Positions 15,923 to 23,556 of a stretch of DNA of 64,000 nt are shown here, one piece after another. Source of the DNA: Paenibacillus sp. CF384 (GTDB lineage: Bacteria > Bacillota > Bacilli > Paenibacillales > Paenibacillaceae); the NCBI RefSeq assembly GCF_900106745.1, contig NZ_FNNV01000007.1, positions 232,377 through 296,376 on the forward strand. Direction: 5' to 3'. The number at the start of each line of letters is the position of its first letter. Position 1 is the stretch's first letter. A program made the position numbers and the translations under genes. A model generated the notes under the pieces. It worked only from the letters and a program-made list of their open reading frames with translations, was not told the DNA's origin and did not search any database.

Positions 15923-16869
15923 TTTTTGCTTGAATCCGAAAGGACATAGTCAATATACTGTCCTTTTAACATATCGCACTGCCGAAGATAACAATCCTTA
16001 AGATAGTCGACTAAATCATAATCCGAAAATGCCTCAATATACTCCTTATATTTTTTCTTACTCTCCCAACTCAAATTACCCCATTCATCTTCATGATTTA
16101 ATAAATAATACACCATAGCTCGCGTTCTCATATCATCTGCGGCTTTGTAGTCAGGCTTATATACTTTTAATCCACGGAATACGTTATTCTCAGAAAAAGC
16201 GTTAAAACTTCTATCCACTGATGCTGCCTGCCCTTTAAGCTTAAATTCTATACGCCACCAATGCTTCTTTGTTTCGAGGTAATCCTTCTCTTCCGTTGAA
16301 ACGTCTAATGGGTTCTTGATTAACTTTGCTTTTCGTTCCAAAAGTTTGTTGTATATTGTTACCTTGTATTCGGATTCATCAGAACCAATGTTCAACGTCT
16401 GAAGCTCCAAACCTCTTCCTCTTATGTACATTCGCTTTTTAGGGTTATTTTCCTCAATAAACTGATGCGCTTCTAGATTAAGTTCTATGTCAAAAGCCAA
16501 ATCTATTCGGCTTGCAGAAACAAAGCGTAATAATGGCAGTATTTCTTTCTTTAAATATCTTTCTTCTTTTGCAGTTAGTTTATTAGGATTAAAATCTAAA
16601 CGAAATGGACGAGCGTCCTTAAAATTATTGCTATCCAAAACTTCAAAGTAACATCTATTCTCAAAAATAAAACCTGCCGGTGTTCTAGTTCCATCTCCTT
16701 TAATAATTCTGATGTCATGGTTTAGAGATTTACATAATCGAGCAAACTTTTCATCGCCTTTATAATCCCAGTGCCCCAGTAAAGTTAATCTATCAATGCT
16801 TATTTTAAATATGCTAGGTTTCTTTTCGCTTTCAAACCGTTCAAGCCACTTCTCAATTCCTGATTTCAA
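15907..16869 (-). CDS. Rolling-circle replication initiator, Rep_trans (PF02486) type
   Basis: A 320-residue protein with the landmarks of pT181-type initiators and MOBT relaxases. These are FRLDFNPNKL near 89, SRIDLAFD at 120-127, and a GS-containing strand leading to TIYNKLLER at 171-179, where Tyr173 is the likely nicking tyrosine. WWRIEFKLKG follows. Such enzymes cut one strand at the double-strand origin and stay joined to the 5' end. The start appears to be TTG at 16869, with only a weak ribosome site and no better choice. A pT181-like nick hairpin lies 51 nt upstream. No integrase, helix-turn-helix extension or coupling protein is nearby. Confidence 0.82.
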   Translation of the reverse strand: MKSGIEKWLERFESEKKPSIFKISIDRLTLLGHWDYKGDEKFARLCKSLNHDIRIIKGDGTRTPAGFIFENRCYFEVLDSNNFKDARPFRLDFNPNKLTAKEERYLKKEILPLLRFVSASRIDLAFDIELNLEAHQFIEENNPKKRMYIRGRGLELQTLNIGSDESEYKVTIYNKLLERKAKLIKNPLDVSTEEKDYLETKKHWWRIEFKLKGQAASVDRSFNAFSENNVFRGLKVYKPDYKAADDMRTRAMVYYLLNHEDEWGNLSWESKKKYKEYIEAFSDYDLVDYLKDCYLRQCDMLKGQYIDYVLSDSSKNRKAR

Positions 16870-16901
16870 ATTACCACACCACTTTAAATTAAAAACTTCT
16901 T

Positions 16902-16944
16902 CGGTAAAAATCTGACCGTAGCCGGCTATTAGAATATGCCGGCT
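16902..16944 (-). other. Candidate double-strand origin (dso), pT181-like
   Basis: AGCCGGC (16920-16926) and GCCGGCT (16938-16944) form a 7-bp stem around an 11-nt loop. On the minus strand the loop and right arm read TCTAATAGCCGG, which matches the pT181 nick region as I remember it (CTCTAATAGCCGG, cut in the loop). Directly downstream on the same strand, CGGT and ACCG (16918-16902) flank CAGATTTTT. This echoes the IR-III initiator-binding hairpin of pT181, also built around a T-run. Nick site, binding hairpin and rep gene follow in order. Confidence 0.6.
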
Positions 16945-17036
16945 TCAAATCCGGAAACAATATAGTGTTTTTAAGTTGTTTAAGGCGTCCCAATTTATAC
17001 GGACGCAAACAACTAAAAACACATATAGGTTTCAGC

Positions 17037-17309
17037 TTAAATCATCTTAAGCACTTGCGTTAAACTATACAGTGCAGCGTAGCCCCTAAAGCCAGGTAAA
17101 CTTAAAAAACCAACTATAACTAACTGTTCTTTTTGTTCTTCTGATAAATTAATCTTAGCTAGATTTTTTATTTCAGCTAATGTGCACATATCAATAGCTT
17201 CTATGTCTGGTTCTACTTCATTTGTAAAATCATAAATTGGCTTTTCGCTGATAATCACATCCTTTTTCAGATACATTCCATACTTATTTGCTTTAATATC
17301 CTTGCTCAC
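17037..17309 (-). CDS. Small unknown protein upstream of rep
   Basis: A 90-residue protein starting with GTG (AAGGAGGTGAGAA before it). The N-terminal half is charged; a helical segment (TLAEIKNLAKINLSEEQKEQ) follows, and a hydrophobic C-terminus (LVIVGFLSLPGFRGYAALYS) could insert in a membrane. It reads toward rep, 167 nt away across the dso, and shares the low GC of the island. A copy-control or maintenance role is possible but nothing in the sequence shows it. No family is recognised. Confidence 0.55.
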   Translation of the reverse strand: MSKDIKANKYGMYLKKDVIISEKPIYDFTNEVEPDIEAIDMCTLAEIKNLAKINLSEEQKEQLVIVGFLSLPGFRGYAALYSLTQVLKMI

Positions 17310-17388
17310 TTCTCACCTCCTTCAGCAATGTATTTGTAAGTAAGTTTTCTGAATCCTAGCTCACTTTTAAAAAAAGTCAATAAAAAAA

Positions 17389-17408
17389 GAGAGGCATAGT
17401 GCCCCTCT
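17389..17408 (-). terminator. Terminator downstream of rlmH
   Basis: AGAGGCA and TGCCCCTCT pair with one bulged C; the minus strand then runs TTTTTTTATTGAC and a second T-run. A further 7-bp hairpin TATCATC/GATGATA lies closer to the rlmH stop, near 17427-17451. Confidence 0.6.
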
Positions 17409-17482
17409 GCTTGATAAGATATGTTACTATCATCTTCAGATGTCCGATGATAAGACAGGAAATTGAATTCTCTGCTTTACCA

Positions 17483-17962
17483 CTACTTGTGATACGTTTC
17501 ACCGCGGTTAATCTTCACCGCTCGGTACACCTGCTCCAGCAGCACCAACCGCATGAGCTGGTGCGGCAAGGTCATGCGCCCGAAGCTGAGCTTCTGCTGG
17601 GCGCGCTTCAGCACGGCGGGCGCGAGGCCGTTGCTCCCGCCAATAACAAAAGCCACGTGGCTTCGCCCATACGTGGCTAAATGATCGAGCTGGCCCGCGA
17701 GGTCCTCGCTCGACCATAGCTCCCCGTCCAGCGCCAGCGCGACAACATGCGCGTCTGGCTTAATAACCGCGAGCAAGCGCTCACCCTCGCGCTCGCGAAC
17801 AATGGCTTCCTCGGCGGCGCTCATCGTCTCGGGCGCCCGCTCGTCCGGCACTTCCGTGAGCGTGAGCTTCACGTACGGGCCAAGACGCTTCGCGTATTCG
17901 GCGATGCCGAGCACGAGATATTTTTCTTTCAGCTTCCCAACAGCAGCGATTTGAATATGCAC
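17483..17962 (-). CDS. rlmH: 23S rRNA (pseudouridine1915-N3)-methyltransferase RlmH
   Basis: SPOUT methyltransferase of 159 residues, full length. It has the SAM-pocket segment [12 protein letters not shown] and the C-terminal knot [30 protein letters not shown]. The ending ETYHK matches the EAYHK end of staphylococcal OrfX, the SCC attachment site. It modifies helix 69 of 23S rRNA in assembled ribosomes. It is 3 nt downstream of the CxxH/CxxC gene. Its coding sequence is much richer in G+C than the island that starts right after its terminator. Confidence 0.96.
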   Translation of the reverse strand: MHIQIAAVGKLKEKYLVLGIAEYAKRLGPYVKLTLTEVPDERAPETMSAAEEAIVREREGERLLAVIKPDAHVVALALDGELWSSEDLAGQLDHLATYGRSHVAFVIGGSNGLAPAVLKRAQQKLSFGRMTLPHQLMRLVLLEQVYRAVKINRGETYHK

Positions 17963-17965
17963 CGG

Positions 17966-18133
17966 CTACACCACCAAATACTCGGCAATGTGATCGCACA
18001 GCTCACAAGTGGCTGGCGCTTCCCATTCCGTGAACTTCGTCGTCACCAAATCCACGATATCCGGTGCATCCTCGTATTCATCCACAAATTTATCAATCGC
18101 CAGCTCCACATGCTCTTTACACACACAATACAT
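17966..18133 (-). CDS. CxxH/CxxC zinc-ribbon-like small protein (YyzF type)
   Basis: A 55-residue protein with a CKEH pair (C5, H8) near the N-terminus and CELC (C43, C46) near the C-terminus, a four-ligand metal site typical of the small CxxH/CxxC family found next to rlmH in Bacillales. A TTG at 18166 is possible, but GGGGGA lies about 10 nt before the ATG at 18133, and starting there gives the usual length. It probably forms a unit with rlmH. Function of the family is unknown. Confidence 0.85.
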   Translation of the reverse strand: MYCVCKEHVELAIDKFVDEYEDAPDIVDLVTTKFTEWEAPATCELCDHIAEYLVV

Positions 18134-18362
18134 CTGCCAAATCCCCCAATTGTAGTCTGTATCCAATTACGCCCTTGTCCTATACTTACTCGGTTCCTAT
18201 CTTGTTGTTCTTCCCCGATTCTCGGCCCTATGCCTTGTTCTTTCCCGCTTCTCCGCCTAATGCCCGGTTATTACCCCATATCCACGCAAAGAGATCAGCT
18301 CGTCGTAACGCAAGCCCGCACTTCCGAGCCTGCACGAGCTGATCCGCATCGCGACTATACCG

Positions 18363-19769
18363 TTATTCTTCCGTCTTCTCCGCCAGCTTAAACGTTGTCG
18401 TTTGCTTCTTCCCGTCACGGTAGAAGGTCACTTCAATCTCATCGCCGATCGTCTTCTTGCCGTACAAATATTTGCGCAGTTCCATCGTGCTGCTGATCGA
18501 CTCATTGTCCAGCTTCACGATGACATCGTTGAACGCAAGACCCGCTTCCTCCGCCGGACCGACCGCCTGCAGCACGATTACGCCCTGCTTCACATCGTCC
18601 GGCAGCTTCAGATCGCCTTGCGGTAGCATCACGCCCTCGTCTTCTCCGCCCACAGCAGCACCATCCCCGGAATCAGAACCTTCCGTTGACTGCTCTTGAT
18701 CCGCGCCGCCTGCACTGCCATCAGCATCGCCATTACCTTGAGCGACAGCCGACTGTTGCGCCATGTACAAGCCCAGATCCATCGTATACACGCCTAAGTA
18801 AGGACGCTTCACTTTGCCATACTCCAGCAAGCTTTGCACAATCGGCATCGCAATATGCGAAGGAATCGCAAAACCGACGCCTTCCACTCCGTACTCCGCA
18901 ATCTTCATGCTATTGATGCCGACCACGTTGCCGTCCAGATCAATCAGCGGACCGCCGCTGTTGCCCTGGTTAATGGATGCGTCAATTTGAATAACTTCCT
19001 GTTCCCAGTCGTAGTTGCCGTCTTGGCTAAGCGACACCGGAATAATCCGTTTCGTCTTGCTCACGATGCCCATCGTCAATGAATCGCTGAGTCCAAGCGG
19101 ATTCCCGATTGCCATAACCCATTGACCGGCGCGCAAGCCTTCGGATTCCCCGAACTCCGCTACCGCATCAATGCCGTCCGCATCGATTTCCAGCACAGCC
19201 AGATCCGTAATCGCGTCCGTACCGACAACCTTAGCATTCCGTGTCTCGCCATTGCTCAGCACCGCTTTTACCGCAACCGCATCTTCAATCACGTGATTGT
19301 TCGTAATGATATGCGCTTTGCCTTTGACCTTCTCGAAAATAAACCCAGAGCCCAAAGCTGCCTGCTGCAGCGGAGCAGAGTCATCTCCGCCATCAATCCC
19401 GGCACCGCCGTCTGATGAACCGCCAGGTGCATCGTTTTCAGGCTGGGCCTGCTCATTAATAATACTTACGACAGCCGGGCGCATCTTCGCCGCGGCCGAA
19501 ATCGTCTTCTCAAGCGGATCATTGCTCAATCCCACATTCGTCACGCCTGCCACAGCCGATACGGAACTCTCGCCGCGGTCAAAACCTGTAAACATACCAA
19601 ACACCAGCACGGCAGCCAGCGCACTAACCATCGAAGAAGCTACAGCCACACGCACAGGCGTCCAGCGGATGCCTCTCCCGGGGCGCTTACTAAACGAAAC
19701 GTCACGGCCCGTTGACCGAATTCGACGCGATACACGTGTTGAATAGAAATCATCATCAAACAAGCTCAT
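18363..19769 (-). CDS. htrC: HtrA-like membrane serine protease with PDZ domain
   Basis: Surface quality-control protease of 468 residues. It has a cytosolic N-terminus, a membrane helix at about 40-61, and a linker rich in Gly/Asp/Ser (108-136). The trypsin-like domain carries catalytic His159 (TNNHV), Asp189 (TDLAV) and Ser271 (GNSGGP). A second acidic Gly/Ser linker (about 343-377) and a PDZ domain (about 385-465) follow. Position after walJ matches YyxA/HtrC of B. subtilis. AGAGGAG lies 9 nt before the ATG. A large AT-rich palindrome lies 152 nt upstream. Confidence 0.93.
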   Translation of the reverse strand: MSLFDDDFYSTRVSRRIRSTGRDVSFSKRPGRGIRWTPVRVAVASSMVSALAAVLVFGMFTGFDRGESSVSAVAGVTNVGLSNDPLEKTISAAAKMRPAVVSIINEQAQPENDAPGGSSDGGAGIDGGDDSAPLQQAALGSGFIFEKVKGKAHIITNNHVIEDAVAVKAVLSNGETRNAKVVGTDAITDLAVLEIDADGIDAVAEFGESEGLRAGQWVMAIGNPLGLSDSLTMGIVSKTKRIIPVSLSQDGNYDWEQEVIQIDASINQGNSGGPLIDLDGNVVGINSMKIAEYGVEGVGFAIPSHIAMPIVQSLLEYGKVKRPYLGVYTMDLGLYMAQQSAVAQGNGDADGSAGGADQEQSTEGSDSGDGAAVGGEDEGVMLPQGDLKLPDDVKQGVIVLQAVGPAEEAGLAFNDVIVKLDNESISSTMELRKYLYGKKTIGDEIEVTFYRDGKKQTTTFKLAEKTEE

Positions 19770-19920
19770 CTATAATCGCTCCTCTCGATGTCACCCTGAC
19801 ATCAAGACCATTATTTTACGAATCTAGGAATGATATCGGTAGAACGGTCTACAATAATAATAGGACAAGGTGAAACGGCTATCGCCGTGCTCTTGGCGGC
19901 GTGGCGCGTTTCATTCCGGT

Positions 19921-19966
19921 GAAATATAAGTTTGTATAAGGTGTAACTTATACTTTCTTATATTTC
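19921..19966. promoter_or_regulatory. 46-bp two-stage palindrome between htrC and a divergent small gene
   Basis: Outer arms GAAATATAAG/CTTATATTTC (10 bp) and inner arms GTATAAG/CTTATAC (7 bp) are separated on both sides by TTT, with GTGTAA at the centre. The whole is symmetrical except the two TTT tracts. Direct repeats beginning GAAACGGCT (19872-19887 and 19972-19987, 13 of 16 identical) flank it exactly 100 bp apart. It lies in the divergent promoter region and has no T-run, so an operator or cruciform site is likelier than a terminator. Confidence 0.5.
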
Positions 19967-20030
19967 TGGAAGAAACGGCTGCTGCCGCCCGTTACTTGTT
20001 AATAAACGAATAGATGAAGGAGCGAATCCC

Positions 20031-20252
20031 ATGAAACCTAGAAGTTCCGCAGCCCTTGACCATCTTACTCTGGTGGCCAAGCTTGCCGACCTCAAAGAGG
20101 ATCATTACCGCACCCTGCTAACCCTCAGCGCGATGACAGAGCTGCTCTTGGATAAGGGCATTATCACCCAAGACGAGCTTGAACGCAAAATCACTTCGCT
20201 CGATTCCGAGCTGGACGAGCTTATCGTCGGCGCACTTCATCCCATGCCGTAG
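20031..20252 (+). CDS. Small helical protein of unknown function
   Basis: A 73-residue, all-helical protein with a Leu-rich core (HLTLVAKLADLKEDHYRTLL) and an acidic C-terminus. GAAGGAG lies 8 nt before the ATG. It is on the opposite strand to its neighbours and its last 32 nt overlap the end of walJ tail to tail. Codon use looks genuine. No family is recognised; the length rules out an enzyme. Confidence 0.6.
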   Translation: MKPRSSAALDHLTLVAKLADLKEDHYRTLLTLSAMTELLLDKGIITQDELERKITSLDSELDELIVGALHPMP

Positions 20253-21027
20253 GCCGGTCATGGTACGTTTCTCGTATTGGATGCTCATCCCGTTTGAAGA
20301 AGAAGCCGTTGTTCTCCAAAATGCCGTTTACCGTCAGCTTAGCCAGGTCCATCAAATTGTGGTCCAAGCTCAGATGCGCCAGATAAACCCGCTTCGTGCG
20401 ATCCGTCATCAGCTGGCATAACGCTTCCCCGGCCGCTTCATTGGATAAATGTCCGATATCGCTTAGGATACGCCGCTTAATATTCCACGGGTAACGTCCC
20501 ATACGCAGCATGTTGACATCATGATTCGACTCTAGCACTAGCACATCGGAATCTTCTATCATCCGTCTTACTTTATCGCTGACATAGCCAAGGTCTGTGG
20601 CCAGACTCAGCTTTACATCATCATCTTGGAAAACATACCCCACCGGCTCGGCCGCATCATGCGAAATCGCATACGATGTCGTCCGCATGGCGCCAAACTT
20701 CGCGGTTTCACCTGTTTCCATAATGACACGCTGTTCGCTTGTCAGGGTTCCGACATGGCGCTCAAGTGCCCCCCATGTCGCTTCATTCGCATAGATTGGC
20801 ACATTGTGCTTCCTAGCAAACGCACCAAGCCCTTTTATATGATCGGAATGCTCATGCGTAACGAGAATCGCATCGATTTCATGACCGGCGACACCTCGCT
20901 CCCGCATGAGCTCCTCGAGCTTCTTCGCACTTAAACCTGCATCTATAAGCACGGTAGCATCTTCGCACTGCACAATCGTGGCATTTCCTGTCGAACCGCT
21001 CCCAAGTACCGTAAATCGAAGTCCCAT
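20221..21027 (-). CDS. walJ: MBL-fold hydrolase WalJ (YycJ)
   Basis: Metallo-beta-lactamase-fold protein of 268 residues with the metal motif THEHSDHIKGL, a later SHDA and the C-terminal HLSLDH. In Bacillales it closes the wal operon and links cell-division and DNA-repair phenotypes; the exact substrate is not settled. The frame is open 49 codons further upstream, overlapping walI. But the family begins at MGLRFTVLGSGSTGN, and AGAGG lies about 4-5 nt before the ATG at 21027, so that start is used. Confidence 0.92.
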   Translation of the reverse strand: MGLRFTVLGSGSTGNATIVQCEDATVLIDAGLSAKKLEELMRERGVAGHEIDAILVTHEHSDHIKGLGAFARKHNVPIYANEATWGALERHVGTLTSEQRVIMETGETAKFGAMRTTSYAISHDAAEPVGYVFQDDDVKLSLATDLGYVSDKVRRMIEDSDVLVLESNHDVNMLRMGRYPWNIKRRILSDIGHLSNEAAGEALCQLMTDRTKRVYLAHLSLDHNLMDLAKLTVNGILENNGFFFKRDEHPIRETYHDRPTAWDEVRRR

Positions 21028-21101
21028 ACTTCCTCTAAACCTGCCCTTTCCCCTGCTCCCCAAACCCGCCGAAGTTTCGACGAGGCACTGCGAAACCACA
21101 C

Positions 21102-21824
21102 TTATTCCGTCACGACTTCCCCGCTGATCGCATTCATATAGTACTGACCGCCATCTTCCAGCAGCACGCGCCAAGTCGGCGCCGAAACCTGTGTATTGGA
21201 GTCAAAAATCTGTCCGTGATAGCCCAGCTTGATCTCCCCAATGACGGCCCCGTTCTGCAGCTGATTCTCAATTAAGCTTGTCACCACTTTAGTAGCCGAC
21301 AAAACCGACTGTGAAGTCGAATTCTGTGGCGGCAGCAGCTCGACAAGGTCCTGCCTGTACGCCGTAATTTTCTGATTCCTGTAGTCGTAATAGAGCTCAA
21401 GCTTAGCATCGAACATCGGTCGCCCTTCAACCATCCGGTACAGAATGAACTCATCCTCATGAACCGTTCCAAGCGCATAATTCTCAAGCTCCGGAATGAT
21501 GCCTCCCAGGCTCGCTTGCAGCTCTTTCTCCTCGAAGACGACTTTACTGTCTACCGGTTTCTTCAGTTCATGCCGCTCAGCTTTGCCGAGCTTGGTTTGG
21601 ATCCGGTAGGTCAAATCCCGCAGCTCAGGGGTTTCCGAAGGAATGCTTGTGCCAAGCTTAATCTTCTTCTCTTCCATAAGCGCCTGCGTTTCCGGCCGCA
21701 GATCACTCACATCCGCGCTAGTCCGCAGCCCCTCCCGGATATTAGACCAGAGCTGGTACCCAAGCACGAGATTCAGCAGCAAAAATGCAAAAATCAACAC
21801 ACTTTTCGCCCTGCCCCAGTCCAT
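21102..21824 (-). CDS. walI: WalK regulator WalI (YycI)
   Basis: Bitopic membrane protein of 240 residues with one N-terminal helix (about 6-25, LIFAFLLLNLVLGYQLW) and an extracytoplasmic YycI domain. In B. subtilis WalI and WalH join WalK in the membrane and restrain its kinase activity. GAGGAG lies 8 nt before the ATG. It follows walH by 55 nt and precedes walJ by 74 nt. Confidence 0.92.
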   Translation of the reverse strand: MDWGRAKSVLIFAFLLLNLVLGYQLWSNIREGLRTSADVSDLRPETQALMEEKKIKLGTSIPSETPELRDLTYRIQTKLGKAERHELKKPVDSKVVFEEKELQASLGGIIPELENYALGTVHEDEFILYRMVEGRPMFDAKLELYYDYRNQKITAYRQDLVELLPPQNSTSQSVLSATKVVTSLIENQLQNGAVIGEIKLGYHGQIFDSNTQVSAPTWRVLLEDGGQYYMNAISGEVVTE

Positions 21825-21879
21825 TCCTTCATCTCCTCAACTACGATCCGAATAAGCTATCGATACGATCCTAGCTCGC

Positions 21880-23556
21880 TTAGGGTTTCTCCGTAGAACT
21901 GCCGACATGATTGCCGACAATACTCGCATTCCCTCCACCGCTAGCCTTATTATCTGCAGCACCTGGCATCCCTGCTATATCATCATCCGCGGGGACGGCG
22001 CTGCCGATTCCTGCGCTTGCGTCCGTGACTTCACCGGCAGCATCCGCTCCCACTTCACTTCCACCTTGTCCATCGCTTGCTTTCGTGCCTTCAAGACTGA
22101 TTAAGCTGCTGATATGTCCGGATATGGGTCCGCCACTCAGCTGTGCAATACCGCTCGAAGCGGCATTATCAACCGGTTCATTCAATCCGCCGCTGGCACC
22201 GCCGGTATTGCTCGTCTTCTGTAGCGGCGCACCGCCCGGCTCACCCGGCTTCGGCTTGTAACCGCCGGGAATCGCTTGAAGCAGGTTCTCTTGGGTGCCA
22301 TCCACGAGACGAACAGCCCAGATAGGCTCTAGCTTCATCACATTCTTCTCGGTTGATATAGCCAGCAGCGCAGGGTAGATCGCAGTTACTTCCAATCTGC
22401 GCTTGTAATTCTTAAATGCATTCTCCAGCATGTCGCCGCCAGGCAGCCAGCGGATATCCCGCTGTTGCGCTTTCTTCTGCAGGGTGAGCAGCGAGCGTTC
22501 ATACTCCGAAACGACACCTTGCTGCAACCGCAGCCTCATGCTGCCGAACATGAATGGCTCCTGCGGGATAATCGGATACGAGCCATAATACTGCTGGAAT
22601 CGCAGCACCTGCACACTCTCGAATGTACCCGCATGCATGAAGCGATGCATCCCATCCCAGCCGCCATGCTTGTTAATGAACTGAATGGCCGCATAGACGT
22701 TCTGACTCTCGTTATCGTCTTGACCTTGTACCGATACAGGGTCCGTAAAGCTGATCCATCGTCCATTCTGCTCCACCTGCAGCCCGCGTTTGCCATCTGT
22801 ATAGATCTGCGACCCGCCTTGGTCGCTGATTACCCGCGTAACGCCGGGATCAACGAACAAATACCGCTGCATCTGCTCCGTTGAATACGTATCATAACCC
22901 ACAATCTGCTGCATCGACTCCACAGGTCCATCCGGCGTATAGAGATCATCGCCGACTTTCCTGTAGTTCGTCTGATACTCGCCGTAACCGACATACATCT
23001 GTACGTCTTGCGCCGTTAAATCGGCTTTCACCGACTCATAGACAGTCAAGTTATCGCTGCTGAAGAAATACGTTCGGATTTCATCCCGATCACTGCTTTT
23101 ATAAATCCAGATCCGGTTGACGACATCATCCATAAATGTCGCATCGCCTTCCAGCTTCAATACTTTGCTTAACAGTTCAACGGGAACGCCGCGCCCGAAC
23201 CGCAGTTCAAGCCCCTCATCGCGATTGCGAATTTCATCCCAATCGACAACGACTGCCACGCTCCGCTGGAAGCCTTTAAACTCACGGCTCTTGATCTTGC
23301 CGAAGATCAAGTTATAGAAATTCGAGGCTGGGTACAGAAGCGTATGTTTCCCTTTGCCCAGATGCAGCACCATGTCTTCCGGAAAAATAACGTTCTCGAT
23401 CTTCTCCTCTTGACCCATAGGCTCGGCCGGTACGTAATCCTGCTGCGGTGCCTTGGTTACACCGAGGCCGGGCATGCTGTATGCAAGCATATAACTTTGA
23501 ATCAGACTGAGAATAACGAGCGCTGTGAGCAACGCGGTCTTCAGCTTGTCCATCAT
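21880..23556 (-). CDS. walH: WalK regulator WalH (YycH), with extended C-terminus
   Basis: Bitopic protein of 558 residues. One membrane helix (about 7-27) precedes a long extracytoplasmic YycH domain reaching to about residue 440. The last roughly 115 residues are low-complexity, rich in Gly, Ala, Ser and Asp, and make the protein clearly longer than B. subtilis YycH (about 455). The start overlaps the walK stop by 4 nt. The disordered tail may be a Paenibacillaceae trait; I do not know its role. Confidence 0.9.
   Translation of the reverse strand: MMDKLKTALLTALVILSLIQSYMLAYSMPGLGVTKAPQQDYVPAEPMGQEEKIENVIFPEDMVLHLGKGKHTLLYPASNFYNLIFGKIKSREFKGFQRSVAVVVDWDEIRNRDEGLELRFGRGVPVELLSKVLKLEGDATFMDDVVNRIWIYKSSDRDEIRTYFFSSDNLTVYESVKADLTAQDVQMYVGYGEYQTNYRKVGDDLYTPDGPVESMQQIVGYDTYSTEQMQRYLFVDPGVTRVISDQGGSQIYTDGKRGLQVEQNGRWISFTDPVSVQGQDDNESQNVYAAIQFINKHGGWDGMHRFMHAGTFESVQVLRFQQYYGSYPIIPQEPFMFGSMRLRLQQGVVSEYERSLLTLQKKAQQRDIRWLPGGDMLENAFKNYKRRLEVTAIYPALLAISTEKNVMKLEPIWAVRLVDGTQENLLQAIPGGYKPKPGEPGGAPLQKTSNTGGASGGLNEPVDNAASSGIAQLSGGPISGHISSLISLEGTKASDGQGGSEVGADAAGEVTDASAGIGSAVPADDDIAGMPGAADNKASGGGNASIVGNHVGSSTEKP

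Noticed and set aside
14900..17400. Island considered as a prophage or integrative conjugative element
   Set aside because: No integrase, excisionase, coupling protein, structural or packaging gene is present; only the Rep module can be supported.
19930..19950. TGTATA and TGTAAC as a WalR box upstream of htrC
   Set aside because: Half-site spacing is 9 rather than 11 nt and the first half-site is wrong; the larger palindrome explains the sequence better.
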